The notes under the pieces are model-generated. The model made no database searches. It was given only the letters and a program-made list of their open reading frames with translations, and was not told the DNA's origin. From Aldehydirespirator sp965116865 (GTDB taxonomy: Bacteria; Actinomycetota; Acidimicrobiia; Acidimicrobiales; Aldehydirespiratoraceae): 64,000 nucleotides of DNA. A program made the position numbers and the translations under genes. This document shows, in pieces, positions 7,699 through 15,855 of the stretch. The stretch is taken from assembly GCA_965116865.1 (NCBI GenBank), contig OZ220727.1, forward strand, positions 1,426,001-1,490,000. The letters run 5' to 3'. Position 1 is the stretch's first letter, and each line of letters opens with the position of its first letter.

Positions 7699-9627
7699 CT
7701 AGTCGCGCCAACCCGGCGGCGGGGCCTCTGGAACCGGACACCAATCAGGCGACGCACCCTCCGGAACCGGACGCTGACCCGGCGACGCACCCTCCGGAAC
7801 CGGATACTGACCCGGCGACGCACCCTCTGGAACCGGATACTGACCCGGCGACGCAACCCCCGGCACAGGACGCCAATCAGGCGACGCACCCTCCGGAACC
7901 GGATACTGACCCGGCGACGCAACCCCCGGCACAGGACGCCAATCAGGCGACGCACCCTCCGGAACCGGATACTGACCCGGCGACGCAACCCCCGGCACAG
8001 GACGCCAATCAGGCGACGCACCCTCCGGAACCGGATACTGACCCGGCGGCGCAACCCCCGGCACAGGACGCCAATCAGGCGACGCACCCTCCGGAACCGG
8101 ATACTGACCCGGCGGCGCACCCTCCGGAACCGGACGCTGAGGTGGCGGTGCCCAACGCTCAGACTCCAACCGAGGGTCCATGGAGGTGTGGCGTCCCGAG
8201 TGGGGCCTGCGAAACAGTCGGGAGATCGGCTGCTGGTAGTCGCGAAAATCCTCGGGCACGATCACGAACTCGGGATGTGACTCGATGCCGAGTTCGCCCA
8301 GATCCTGGCCGGCGTACTCAACGTTGGCAGACACACGCGTGCCGGCTGTGAGGTCTATGACGATCCAAGTGAGAAGAGAGGCGACGAACACGAATGCCGC
8401 GACCGACGCCACGCCCAACAGCTGTACGCCGATGTTGGCTCCGGCCGCGATGCTCGACGCCAGTGTGCCCCAGATCCCGGCCACCAGATGCACCGGTATG
8501 GCTCCGACCACATCATCGAGCTTGATCTGCTCCATGATCTTGGTCGCCAGGGTGCAGAGCAAGCCGCCGACGGCGCCGATTATCACCGCCCACCAACTCT
8601 CGGCGATATTCGGGCCGGCAGTGATTGAGACCAGTCCGGCCAGAGCGCCGTTGAGGCTGGATGCAAGGCCCAGTCGGCCGAAGATCGGGCGGGCGACGAT
8701 CACCGCGGCAAGCATCCCGCTGGCCGCTGCGAGGTTGGTGTTGGTGAGGACGCTGCTCATCACGACCGCGTCCGCGGGAGTGGACAGCGAGAGTTGCGAA
8801 CCGCCGTTGAAGCCGAACCATCCCAGCCACAGGATCAGGACTCCGAGGGTCACGACGAGCACGTTGGAGGGTGGGGTGGGCTTCACGCTGCCGTCGGGAG
8901 CGAACTTGCCGCGGCGGGGCCCGACGACCAGCAGTGCAGCCAGTGCGGCGCATCCGCCTGTGACATGCACCACCGTGGAGCCGGCGAAGTCCTGGAAGCC
9001 GCGCTCGTCGAGCCAGCCGCCGCCCCACACCCAGGCACCCACGATCGGGTAGATGAGCGAGGTCATGACGAGCGTGAAGACCCAGAACACCCACACTTTG
9101 ACCCGTTCCAGGATGGCGCCGGACACGATCGACGCGGTGGTGGCCACGAAGAGCATCTGGAAGAACCACTCCGACATCGACGCGTGTCCCCTGCCGACCA
9201 CCTCGTCCATGCGGCCCACCGACCCGTCGAACAGCGTCGTCTCCGCCTCGGTGGGTCCGTGGAGGAACTGGAGCGTGCCGACGATGCCGTCGACGTCCAC
9301 ATACATGAGGTTGTAGCCCACGAAGAAGTACGAGAGCCCGGCGATCGAGAAGATGCCCACGTTCTTGAGGCAGATCATCGAGGCGTTCTTGGTGCGGACC
9401 GAGCCGGACTCGAGCATCGTGAATCCGGCGCACATCCACATCACCAGCACTCCCCACACCAGGAGCGAGAATGAACTGAGAATGAACTCGATGTCCGCGT
9501 AGGAGTAGGCAGCGGCATCGTCGGTCTGGGCCGCGTGAGCAGCGCTGGGCAGAACCGCCCAGAGCCCGAGCGACAAAGGTGCCGCCAACGCGAGCTTGGC
9601 GCGCCCCGACATTCTCTCAGCTTGCAT
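7699..9627 (-). CDS. amt: Ammonium transporter with proline-rich repeat tail
   Basis: Amt/Mep/Rh-family ammonium channel of the cytoplasmic membrane. An N-terminal signal-like segment (LALAAPLSLGLWAVLPSAAHA) precedes about 11 membrane helices. Twin-His motifs are visible (FAGSTVVHVTGG and AIPVHLVAGIWG) together with WFGFNGGSQ. The fold ends near residue 470. A cytoplasmic tail of about 150 residues follows, made of repeats of an 11-residue pattern like PVPEGASPGQY / PVPGVASPDWR. Most Amt proteins have a far shorter tail. No glnK neighbour is visible. Confidence 0.92.
   Translation of the reverse strand: MQAERMSGRAKLALAAPLSLGLWAVLPSAAHAAQTDDAAAYSYADIEFILSSFSLLVWGVLVMWMCAGFTMLESGSVRTKNASMICLKNVGIFSIAGLSYFFVGYNLMYVDVDGIVGTLQFLHGPTEAETTLFDGSVGRMDEVVGRGHASMSEWFFQMLFVATTASIVSGAILERVKVWVFWVFTLVMTSLIYPIVGAWVWGGGWLDERGFQDFAGSTVVHVTGGCAALAALLVVGPRRGKFAPDGSVKPTPPSNVLVVTLGVLILWLGWFGFNGGSQLSLSTPADAVVMSSVLTNTNLAAASGMLAAVIVARPIFGRLGLASSLNGALAGLVSITAGPNIAESWWAVIIGAVGGLLCTLATKIMEQIKLDDVVGAIPVHLVAGIWGTLASSIAAGANIGVQLLGVASVAAFVFVASLLTWIVIDLTAGTRVSANVEYAGQDLGELGIESHPEFVIVPEDFRDYQQPISRLFRRPHSGRHTSMDPRLESERWAPPPQRPVPEGAPPGQYPVPEGASPDWRPVPGVAPPGQYPVPEGASPDWRPVPGVASPGQYPVPEGASPDWRPVPGVASPGQYPVPEGASPDWRPVPGVASPGQYPVPEGASPGQYPVPEGASPGQRPVPEGASPDWCPVPEAPPPGWRD
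7730..8135. repeat. 33/66-bp coding repeats in the amt 3' end
   Basis: DNA repeats of about 33 bp, paired into 66-bp units (for example ggcgacgcaccctccggaac followed by cggatactga), encode the Pro-Val-Pro-Glu-Gly-Ala tail of the ammonium transporter. All variants keep the frame. This differs from the 72-bp type loci in length and in its coding periodicity. Confidence 0.9.
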
Positions 9628-10160
9628 GTGTTGAGCCCTTCCGCTGCGGCACGGACGGCGGACACGCTATCACGCCGACCGGGCCTCCAACGGACACATC
9701 GAAGGCGCCAACACTCATAAGCGCCTGTGTGCGTCCTGAGCATCGCAACAGCATGACTGCGTGGACGCGGTCCAGCGCGGTGGCGGTCGTGGAGGCGTCG
9801 AGATCGTCCGTCTCGCCGGCCTCGCCGTCGGCGCCGAGCACCTCGATGTCGCCCAGCCCCGCCATAAACTCGCACCTGAGCGCAGGGTCGTCTTGTGCAG
9901 GGATCCTTCTGCTCTGCTGTCCTGACGGCGCCGATTCTGAGCGACACCAACCCGGTCGGCGACTGCATCCCTCGAGGTGCCGGCACTGCGGCTCAGCAGT
10001 AGCCGAGTCACAGGTCATCGCCGAAACGCTTCCAGCGACTGGGAGCTTCCGGTGCGGCCGATCCCTCCCCAGCAGTGCATATACACCGTGCGACTACACC
10101 GTGCGACCCTGGTCGAGGGCGCCGTCGATGGAGTCGAGGACAGCCTCCATCTCCGCGGCC
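9628..10160. other. Region without a confident gene
   Basis: No convincing gene is seen. A minus-strand open frame at 9617-10018 encodes a stretch (GLGDIEVLGADGEAGETDDL) with weak coding character that I cannot assign. A 13-bp duplication (accgtgcgactac/accgtgcgaccct) lies near 10086. The amt promoter should lie near 9630-9700. Confidence 0.4.
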
Positions 10161-10169
10161 CGGCCGGCC

Positions 10170-10232
10170 GGACTTGCTCCCGGCGACTTGAGCCGCGTAT
10201 TCTTCACCAGCGGCGGCAGCGAGGCCGTGATT
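10170..10232 (+). pseudogene. Class III aminotransferase fragment
   Basis: Twenty-one codons read GLAPGDLSRVFFTSGGSEAV, the conserved RVFFTSGGSEAVE segment of class III (omega) aminotransferases, and then break off into unrelated sequence. It lies 108 bp upstream of the carbamoylase-family hydrolase. Aminotransferases and ureidopropionase-type enzymes often share operons, so a larger catabolic cluster may have been lost here. Confidence 0.5.
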
Positions 10233-10339
10233 CGGCATAGAAGCTCGCCCGCCAGCACTTCGCCGCCGTGGGCGAACCCGCTCGACACACAGTCGTCACC
10301 GGCCGCACGCTGCCGGCCGTGACAAGACAGGAGACAGCA

Positions 10340-11578
10340 ATGACCGTCGATGTCCGGACAGATCACGAGCGGCTGTGGTCGCGGCTGATGGACATGGCCG
10401 AGGTGGGCGCTACCCCGGCGGGGGGCTCCAACCGTCAGGCGTTGTCCGATGACGACAGGGCAGGTCGTGACCTGTTCATCGGATGGGCCGAGCGGGCTGG
10501 CTGCACCATCGAGCTCGACGCGGTGGGCAACCTCTTCGCCCGCCGCGGCGGCACTGATGCAGACGCGCCCCCGGTCGTGCTCGGCAGCCACCTCGACACC
10601 CAGCCCACCGGCGGCCGCTTCGACGGCGTTTACGGTGTCCTCGGCGGCCTCGAAGCGGTCGAAACCCTGAACGACCACGCCTTGCAGACCCGCGCCCCAG
10701 TCGAGGTGGCCGTCTGGACCAACGAGGAAGGATCCCGCTTCCCCGTATCGATGATGGGATCCGCGGCCTGGGCCGGTGTCATGCCCCTCGACCAGGTCCG
10801 AGCCATCACCGACCGCTCCGGGATAAGCGTGGGCGCCGAACTCGACAGGCTGGGCTGGGCGGGCGCCGCTGCGTTCGGCAAGCCGCTGCGGGCCTACCTG
10901 GAGCTGCACATCGAGCAAGGCCCGATCCTGGAAGCCAGCGGCTCGTCCATCGGCGTCGTCACAGGCGTTCAAGGCATCCGCTGGTTCAAGGTGACCCTCG
11001 ACGGCTTCCCCGCCCACGCAGGAACCACACCCATGGACCGCCGCCGCGACCCGGCCCGTGCCCTCGCGGCCATACTGCGCGGGGTGTACGACGTGGCCTC
11101 CCAGCACGCCCCCCAGATGCGGGTCACTCCCGCACAGTTCACATCCGAGCCCGTCTCACCCAACACCGTGCCAGCCAAGATCTCCTTCACGATCGACACT
11201 CGCCACCCCGACGCCGACACCCTCGAAGACATAGGCACCACACTGCGCCAACTCGTGTCCGAGGCCGCTGAGGAGCACAGCTGCAACCATCGCATGGAGG
11301 TCATCAACGACTGCGCACCCATCGTCTTCGATGACGAGTGCGTGCAGGCCGTGGAGTCAGCCGCGCAACGATGCGGCTACACCCACGAACGGATCGACTC
11401 CGGCGCGGGCCACGACGCCTGCCACGCAGCCCTCAAAGCACCCACCGGCATGATCTTCGTTCCCTGCGAGGACGGGCTCTCCCACAACGAAGCCGAGTCC
11501 ATCGAACCCGACACCGCCGGCCAAGGCGCCGACGTGCTGTTGCAGGCTGCGTTGCAGCTCGCCGGCATCGCGGATTGA
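10340..11578 (+). CDS. Zn-dependent hydrolase, N-carbamoyl-amino-acid hydrolase / beta-ureidopropionase family
   Basis: M20-family amidohydrolase that removes carbamoyl or ureido groups (N-carbamoyl-L-amino acid, beta-ureidopropionate or allantoate type; the exact substrate cannot be read). Metal-binding motifs are in place: GSHLDTQPTGGRFDG, NEEGSRF, LELHIEQGPILE and GAGHDAC. The dimerisation domain (FPAHAGTTPMDRRRDP) sits between. Length (412 residues) is normal. The ATG at 10340 has a good ribosome site (caggag, 7 bases upstream). The 3' end, including the stop, is duplicated downstream at 11687. Confidence 0.9.
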   Translation: MTVDVRTDHERLWSRLMDMAEVGATPAGGSNRQALSDDDRAGRDLFIGWAERAGCTIELDAVGNLFARRGGTDADAPPVVLGSHLDTQPTGGRFDGVYGVLGGLEAVETLNDHALQTRAPVEVAVWTNEEGSRFPVSMMGSAAWAGVMPLDQVRAITDRSGISVGAELDRLGWAGAAAFGKPLRAYLELHIEQGPILEASGSSIGVVTGVQGIRWFKVTLDGFPAHAGTTPMDRRRDPARALAAILRGVYDVASQHAPQMRVTPAQFTSEPVSPNTVPAKISFTIDTRHPDADTLEDIGTTLRQLVSEAAEEHSCNHRMEVINDCAPIVFDDECVQAVESAAQRCGYTHERIDSGAGHDACHAALKAPTGMIFVPCEDGLSHNEAESIEPDTAGQGADVLLQAALQLAGIAD

Positions 11579-11731
11579 GAGCCTCTGCGGCGCTGGTGCC
11601 GTGCGATGCCAGGCCGTGGTGCGACGGCACCACGCTGGTCGACGCCGAGCGGCCACTCTGCGGCGCTGGTGCCGTGCGATGCCAGACTGCGTTGCAGCTC
11701 GCCGACATCGCGGATTGAGAGCCTCTGCGGC
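11547..11731. repeat. Nested direct repeats duplicating the hydrolase 3' end
   Basis: The last codons and stop of the hydrolase (ctgcgttgcagctcgcc... through gcctctgcgg) recur at 11687-11731 with one mismatch. Between the copies, a 30-bp segment (ctctgcggcgctggtgcc...) occurs at 11583 and 11656, 73 bp apart, flanking a 43-bp segment. The result is a nested arrangement X-Y-Z-Y-X. Confidence 0.88.
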
Positions 11732-11759
11732 AAGGACACAATAAGGGGCTGTGCGAATA

Positions 11760-11869
11760 GGAGTGAGCCCGTCGTGTCGCTGCGGTGTCATTCCCGCCCG
11801 CGCACCCCACACATCCGCCACCCGCGACGCCGGAGTGAGCCCGTCGTGTCGCTGCGGTGTCATTCCCGC
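11760..11869. repeat. Direct repeat 38 + 34-bp spacer + 38 (period 72)
   Basis: A 38-bp repeat beginning ggagtgagcccgtcgtgt stands at 11760-11797 and 11832-11869. The interval 11579-12032 between the hydrolase and the helicase holds only repeats and no gene. Confidence 0.9.
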
Positions 11870-12032
11870 TCTTGTTCGCTGCGACCTGAGGGCCGCTCGG
11901 GCCACGGCCTCGCCTGTATGGGCCGCGTCGCTCCCGCCTCTTCGCTCGGCCTCTCAGTCAAGGCCCAACACCTAGAATCGGCGAGACGCCCCAAGGCCGG
12001 GCAGATCCGGACCACGTCCCCGGTTGTCTCAG

Positions 12033-14006
12033 TTAGCGGTCCTGAGGTGCATCGACATCGGGCTGGAAGCACGAGATGCCGCGAGGTCCATTCACTGTGA
12101 CGGACCGGGAGGCTTCGGCGGAATGGCGGATGTCGATGAGGAACGCCTCGACTTCGGCGGGGTCGATGGTGCGGCGCAGCGGCGGGAGGCCCCGCAGGAG
12201 GTCCTGTCGGTACCGGGCGGTCGCCAGCCGAGAGTCGAGCACCGCCACGACGCCCCGGTCCTGTGCGGAGCGGATGAGTCTGCCCGCGCCCTGGGCCAGC
12301 AGCGTGGCCGCGCGGGGAACGTCGATCTCACCGAACGCTTGCGGCCCGAGCCGTTTGCGGCGGGCGACCATCAACGGCTCGTCGGGCCGCGGGAACGGGA
12401 TGCGGTCCACGACCACCAGCGACAGCGACCGGCCGGGCACGTCCACGCCCTGCCACATGGTCATCGTAGCGAACAGGCAGCTCTCCTCCTCAGCGGCGAA
12501 CCGGCCGATCAACTCGCGATTGGGCAGGTCGCCCTGGCAGTAGATCCGCAGCCCCGTCGCCTCCCGCACAGCCTCGACGGCACCCCTCATGGCGCCGTAG
12601 CTGGTGAACAGCGCCAGAGTCCGCCCACCGGCCGCGGCCGCCATCCGGGCGATCTCCTGCTGCACGGCCTGCGCCCATCCAGGATCCTTGGGGCCGGGCA
12701 GATGCTTCGCGCAGTAGAGCAGGCCGCAGCTGCGGTAGTCGAACGGGCTGCCCACATCGAGGCTGTCGCAGCCGTCGTCGGGCAGCCCGAGCCTGCCGGC
12801 CAGGTTGGCGGGGACGGTCGCGCTGGTGAGCACCGCCGGAGTGCGCGCCCACAGCCGCTCCTCCAGCATCGGGCCGACATCGACGGGAGCGGTCCGCCAC
12901 ACCGGAGTCCTCCCGGAGCCCTCCACCCACACAGCGTCCTCGTTGTCCGGGTCGGACGCTCGGGCGAGATCCTCGGTGAGAGCGTCGAGGAGCCGTCGGA
13001 CCATTCTCCGCCGCGTGTCGTCGCTCTGCGCCTCACGGACCTCGGCGCCGGCCGCGCCGAGCCGTCCCCGGCACACAGCGACCGTCTCGACCAGGTCGTC
13101 GGGAAGCGACGTCAGCAGCGTGTCGCGGTGGGGGTCGAGAGCGTCCCGCAGAATGTCGCCGGCCTCCCTCACACGGTCGGCCGTCGCCGAGCCCGCCACC
13201 ACGGCCCGCACCGCCCGGGCCGCGTGCCCGAACCGGCCCCCGGTGATCGACACTCCGGCGGCGCTGGCTGCGATGTCCTCGAGGGTGTGGGCCTCGTCGA
13301 ACACGACCGCACCGTGGGGCGGCAGGATCTCCGCCCCGGTGAACACATGCAGGCAGTAGAGATGATGGTTCACCACCACCACATCCGCCTCGGCAGCCCT
13401 GTCGCGGGCCTGCTCGGCGAAGCACTCCGGCCCCGACGGGCAGTTCGCCGCGCCCGGGCACTCCCGCCCGGACACGCTCACCGCCTCCCAGGCCCGCACC
13501 GACGGCTCGAAACCGAGTCCGGCCCGGTCGCCGTCGACGGTCGCATCGGCCCAGGCGGCCAACTTGCTGATCTCCTCGCTGACGCGCCCGGCCTCGGCGG
13601 CGGAGTCCGCGGCGATCAACTGCTGCTGCCCGCCGTCGGCAGCCGCAGCCCAGTCGGCGAGCTTCTTGCGACAGACGTAGTTCGACCTGCCCTTCAGCAC
13701 ACCGAACTTGAGCGGAACGCCCAACGCCTCGACGAGCAGGGGAAGATCCTTGCCCGCCAGCTGGTCCTGGAGAGCCTTCGTGGCGGTGGCCACCACAGCC
13801 TTCCTCCCGCCCGTCGCCAGCGGCACCAGGTAGGCCATCGACTTGCCGGTGCCGGTGCCGGCCGCCACCACCAGATGCCGGTTCTGACCCAGAGCGGACG
13901 CGACTGCCTCACACATCTCGAACTGGCCCCGCCGGCTCTCGCCGCCGCCCGGCATAGCCGAGACCACCCCATGAAGCGCCTCGACAGCTCCCCGCGGCAC
14001 CTCCAC
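12033..14006 (-). CDS. dinG: DinG/XPD-like ATP-dependent DNA helicase
   Basis: Superfamily 2 helicase related to DinG and XPD, probably an iron-sulfur 5'-3' helicase acting on R-loops or damaged forks. Visible motifs are Walker A (AAGTGTGKSMAYL), a cysteine set for the 4Fe-4S cluster (YVCRKK, ECPGAANCPSGPEC), DEAH (VFDEAHTLED), motif V/VI regions (ATMTMWQGVDVPG and AQGAGRLIRS). I prefer the GTG at 14006. The open frame continues to 14198, but those residues are Cys/Trp/Gly-rich and unlike the family. It stands alone between repeat-filled gaps. Confidence 0.88.
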   Translation of the reverse strand: MEVPRGAVEALHGVVSAMPGGGESRRGQFEMCEAVASALGQNRHLVVAAGTGTGKSMAYLVPLATGGRKAVVATATKALQDQLAGKDLPLLVEALGVPLKFGVLKGRSNYVCRKKLADWAAAADGGQQQLIAADSAAEAGRVSEEISKLAAWADATVDGDRAGLGFEPSVRAWEAVSVSGRECPGAANCPSGPECFAEQARDRAAEADVVVVNHHLYCLHVFTGAEILPPHGAVVFDEAHTLEDIAASAAGVSITGGRFGHAARAVRAVVAGSATADRVREAGDILRDALDPHRDTLLTSLPDDLVETVAVCRGRLGAAGAEVREAQSDDTRRRMVRRLLDALTEDLARASDPDNEDAVWVEGSGRTPVWRTAPVDVGPMLEERLWARTPAVLTSATVPANLAGRLGLPDDGCDSLDVGSPFDYRSCGLLYCAKHLPGPKDPGWAQAVQQEIARMAAAAGGRTLALFTSYGAMRGAVEAVREATGLRIYCQGDLPNRELIGRFAAEEESCLFATMTMWQGVDVPGRSLSLVVVDRIPFPRPDEPLMVARRKRLGPQAFGEIDVPRAATLLAQGAGRLIRSAQDRGVVAVLDSRLATARYRQDLLRGLPPLRRTIDPAEVEAFLIDIRHSAEASRSVTVNGPRGISCFQPDVDAPQDR

Positions 14007-14269
14007 GACGACCGACCATACCGCCACCGCCGACAACGACCGATCCGTCTCATCGCCCTCACCGCCGACGGGATCCCAACGCCCTGCCAGGCCCCGCTTC
14101 GTGCGTCGACACGGCCCGCCGCAGCCGGGTCGTGGCGCCGGCCAGCCGCAGCATCCGCAGAACCAGCGGAACCCCGCCGCTCCCCGACACCGCAACAACT
14201 AGATGGCACAGGGATAGGTCGATTTTGGCACAGAGTTAGCCCTCAGGTAGCCAGCTCTGTGTTGACGAT

Positions 14270-14599
14270 GTGGGCGAATGGCTGCCTTCGCTGTGTGAGG
14301 CGGCAGACCTCGACGCGCTGCGCGACGAGTTGGCCAGCCGGCCCCGGTCGGTGTGGATGAAGGCCGCGTTCGTGTTGTGGCGCGGTGGCTGCGGCTCTGC
14401 GGCCGAGACGATCGCACGGGCGGCACCCAACTCGGGGCGGGGGCCGTACAAGTTCGGTGTACGCACACAGCGCTGGGGAGGCAAGGCTCACCCGGAGTTC
14501 GATGTCGTCGACTACACCTTTGTACGCCAGTGGCATGACCCGGCAGAGCACTTCATCCAATGGGACGCGGCAGAACCCGCCGCAGCAGCGGCGCCATAA
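14270..14599 (+). CDS. Hypothetical protein, 109 residues
   Basis: Not recognised. The GTG at 14270 opens a frame with protein-like composition (VGEWLPSLCEAADLDALRDE, then WMKAAFVLWRGGCGSAAET, GRGPYKFGVRTQRWGG and FDVVDYTFVRQWHDPAEHF). A stop at 14237 limits upstream extension. No ribosome site is obvious. It may be a small intact protein or the C-terminal part of a decayed gene. Confidence 0.45.
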   Translation: MGEWLPSLCEAADLDALRDELASRPRSVWMKAAFVLWRGGCGSAAETIARAAPNSGRGPYKFGVRTQRWGGKAHPEFDVVDYTFVRQWHDPAEHFIQWDAAEPAAAAAP

Positions 14600-14640
14600 C
14601 CCGGCAATGGCTCTCACGACCGACACAATCACGGCAACCC

Positions 14641-14716
14641 TCAAAACCCGCCGAACCGCCCGACACCACGGCGGCCGTCAAAACCCGCCGAACCGCCCGA
14701 CACCACGGCGGCCGTC
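14641..14716. repeat. 37-bp tandem duplication at the nusB 3' end
   Basis: Two head-to-tail copies of a 37-bp sequence (tcaaaacccgccgaaccgcc...) occupy 14641-14677 and 14678-14714 without a spacer, ending at the nusB stop codon. The unit equals the repeat length seen in the repeat-spacer loci elsewhere. Confidence 0.88.
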
Positions 14717-15149
14717 ATGCCGGCAAGTCCGACCCGCGCACCTCGTCAGCCACTGCTCGAAGCACCCCGTTGAGGAAGCGGGGCGACTCGGCGCTGCAGT
14801 ACTGCGTGGCCAAAGCCACCGCCTCCGACAGCACCACCCCAGAGGGCACGTCATCGCGGCGCACCAGCTCCCAGACCGCGATCCGGGCCAAAGCCCGGTC
14901 TACCGCCGCCAGCCGCTCCAGGCGCCAGCCCACCAGACGCAGGCGCAGCAGGTCGTCCACCTCGACACGGTCCGCGTCCACTCCCAGGGCCAGTTCCATC
15001 GCGTAGTCGGAGGGCGGCACCGGTCGGCGGTCCAGCACCTCGGAGGCGGAGCTGCCCGTGATCTCCGCCTCGTACAGCACTGCGAGCGCGTCTTCTCGAG
15101 CCTCGCGACGGGCGCCGAAACCGGGCACGGACGCCCCAGGACACGACAT
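14715..15149 (-). CDS. nusB: Transcription antitermination factor NusB
   Basis: All-helical RNA-binding protein that with S10/NusE loads on boxA in rRNA operon antitermination. The 144-residue product shows family features: ARREAREDALAVLYEAEI near the N-terminus, the central LVRRDDVPSGVVLSEAVALA, and the C-terminal SPRFLNGVLRAVADEV. It follows efp with a 13-bp gap, the usual actinobacterial efp-nusB pair. Its stop lies in a 37-bp duplication. Confidence 0.93.
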   Translation of the reverse strand: MSCPGASVPGFGARREAREDALAVLYEAEITGSSASEVLDRRPVPPSDYAMELALGVDADRVEVDDLLRLRLVGWRLERLAAVDRALARIAVWELVRRDDVPSGVVLSEAVALATQYCSAESPRFLNGVLRAVADEVRGSDLPA

Positions 15150-15162
15150 CGAAGGATCCCGC

Positions 15163-15726
15163 CTACGCCCGGCCGATGTAGGCGCCGGAGCGGGTGTCGA
15201 CCTTGACCCGCTCCCCCGGCGACACGAACAGCGGCACCTGCACCACCAGGCCCGTCTCCAAGGCAGCCGGCTTGGTGGCGCCCGACACCCGGTCGCCCTG
15301 TATGCCCGGCTCGGTCTCGGCCACAGTCAACTCCACCGCCGCGGGCAGGTCGGTGCCGACTATCTCGGCGCCGTGCATCAGCATCACCGCCGCCGAGCCA
15401 TCCACCAGGAACCGCGCCGCGCCGCCCAGCGCCTCGGGAGGCACGGCAATCTGCTCGTACGACTCGTTGTCCATGAACACCAGGTTGTCGCCGTCGCGGT
15501 ACAGCAGCTGCATCTCTCGCTTGTCGATGGTGGCCCGCTCCACCTTCTCGCCGGCGCGGAAGGTGCGGTCCACCACCGCCCCGGTTCGAGCGTTCTTGAG
15601 GGTGGTGCGCACGAAAGCGTGGCCCTTGCCCGGCTTGACGTGCTGGAAATCCACCACGCTGAACAGGCTCCCGTCGAGATCGAGGGTCATGCCGTTCCTC
15701 AGGTCGTTGGTCGTGACAGTGGGCAA
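15163..15726 (-). CDS. efp: Translation elongation factor P
   Basis: EF-P binds between the ribosomal P and E sites and relieves stalling at polyproline stretches. The 187-residue protein has the three beta-barrel domains. Lys34 in HVKPGKGHAF is at the loop tip that is modified in other bacteria. The family C-terminal region is present (GERVKVDTRSGAYIGRA). It is co-directional with the upstream M24 peptidase (130-bp gap) and the downstream nusB. The Pro-rich Amt tail in this window would be an obvious client. Confidence 0.96.
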   Translation of the reverse strand: MPTVTTNDLRNGMTLDLDGSLFSVVDFQHVKPGKGHAFVRTTLKNARTGAVVDRTFRAGEKVERATIDKREMQLLYRDGDNLVFMDNESYEQIAVPPEALGGAARFLVDGSAAVMLMHGAEIVGTDLPAAVELTVAETEPGIQGDRVSGATKPAALETGLVVQVPLFVSPGERVKVDTRSGAYIGRA

Positions 15727-15751
15727 GTGCTTCTCCCTCTTCTCTGGTGAC

Positions 15752-15816
15752 GGTCGGTCGGTGACGGTCGGTCGGTCGGTGACGGTCGGTCGGTCGGTGA
15801 CGGTCGGTCGGCAAGA
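15752..15816. repeat. Short low-complexity repeat upstream of efp
   Basis: Runs of ggtcggtcggtgacggtc, period about 16 bp, fill the efp leader between the peptidase stop and the efp start. Function unknown. They could alter expression by slippage. Confidence 0.8.
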
Positions 15817-15855
15817 GCCCCCGAACCCGCCGGCGGGTCGTTCCGTCGCGCCGTT

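Noticed and set aside
7730..8135. Member of the 36/36 repeat-spacer class
   Set aside because: The unit is 33 or 66 bp, codes for a regular Pro-rich peptide repeat and shows codon-level variation, so it is better explained as an ordinary coding repeat.
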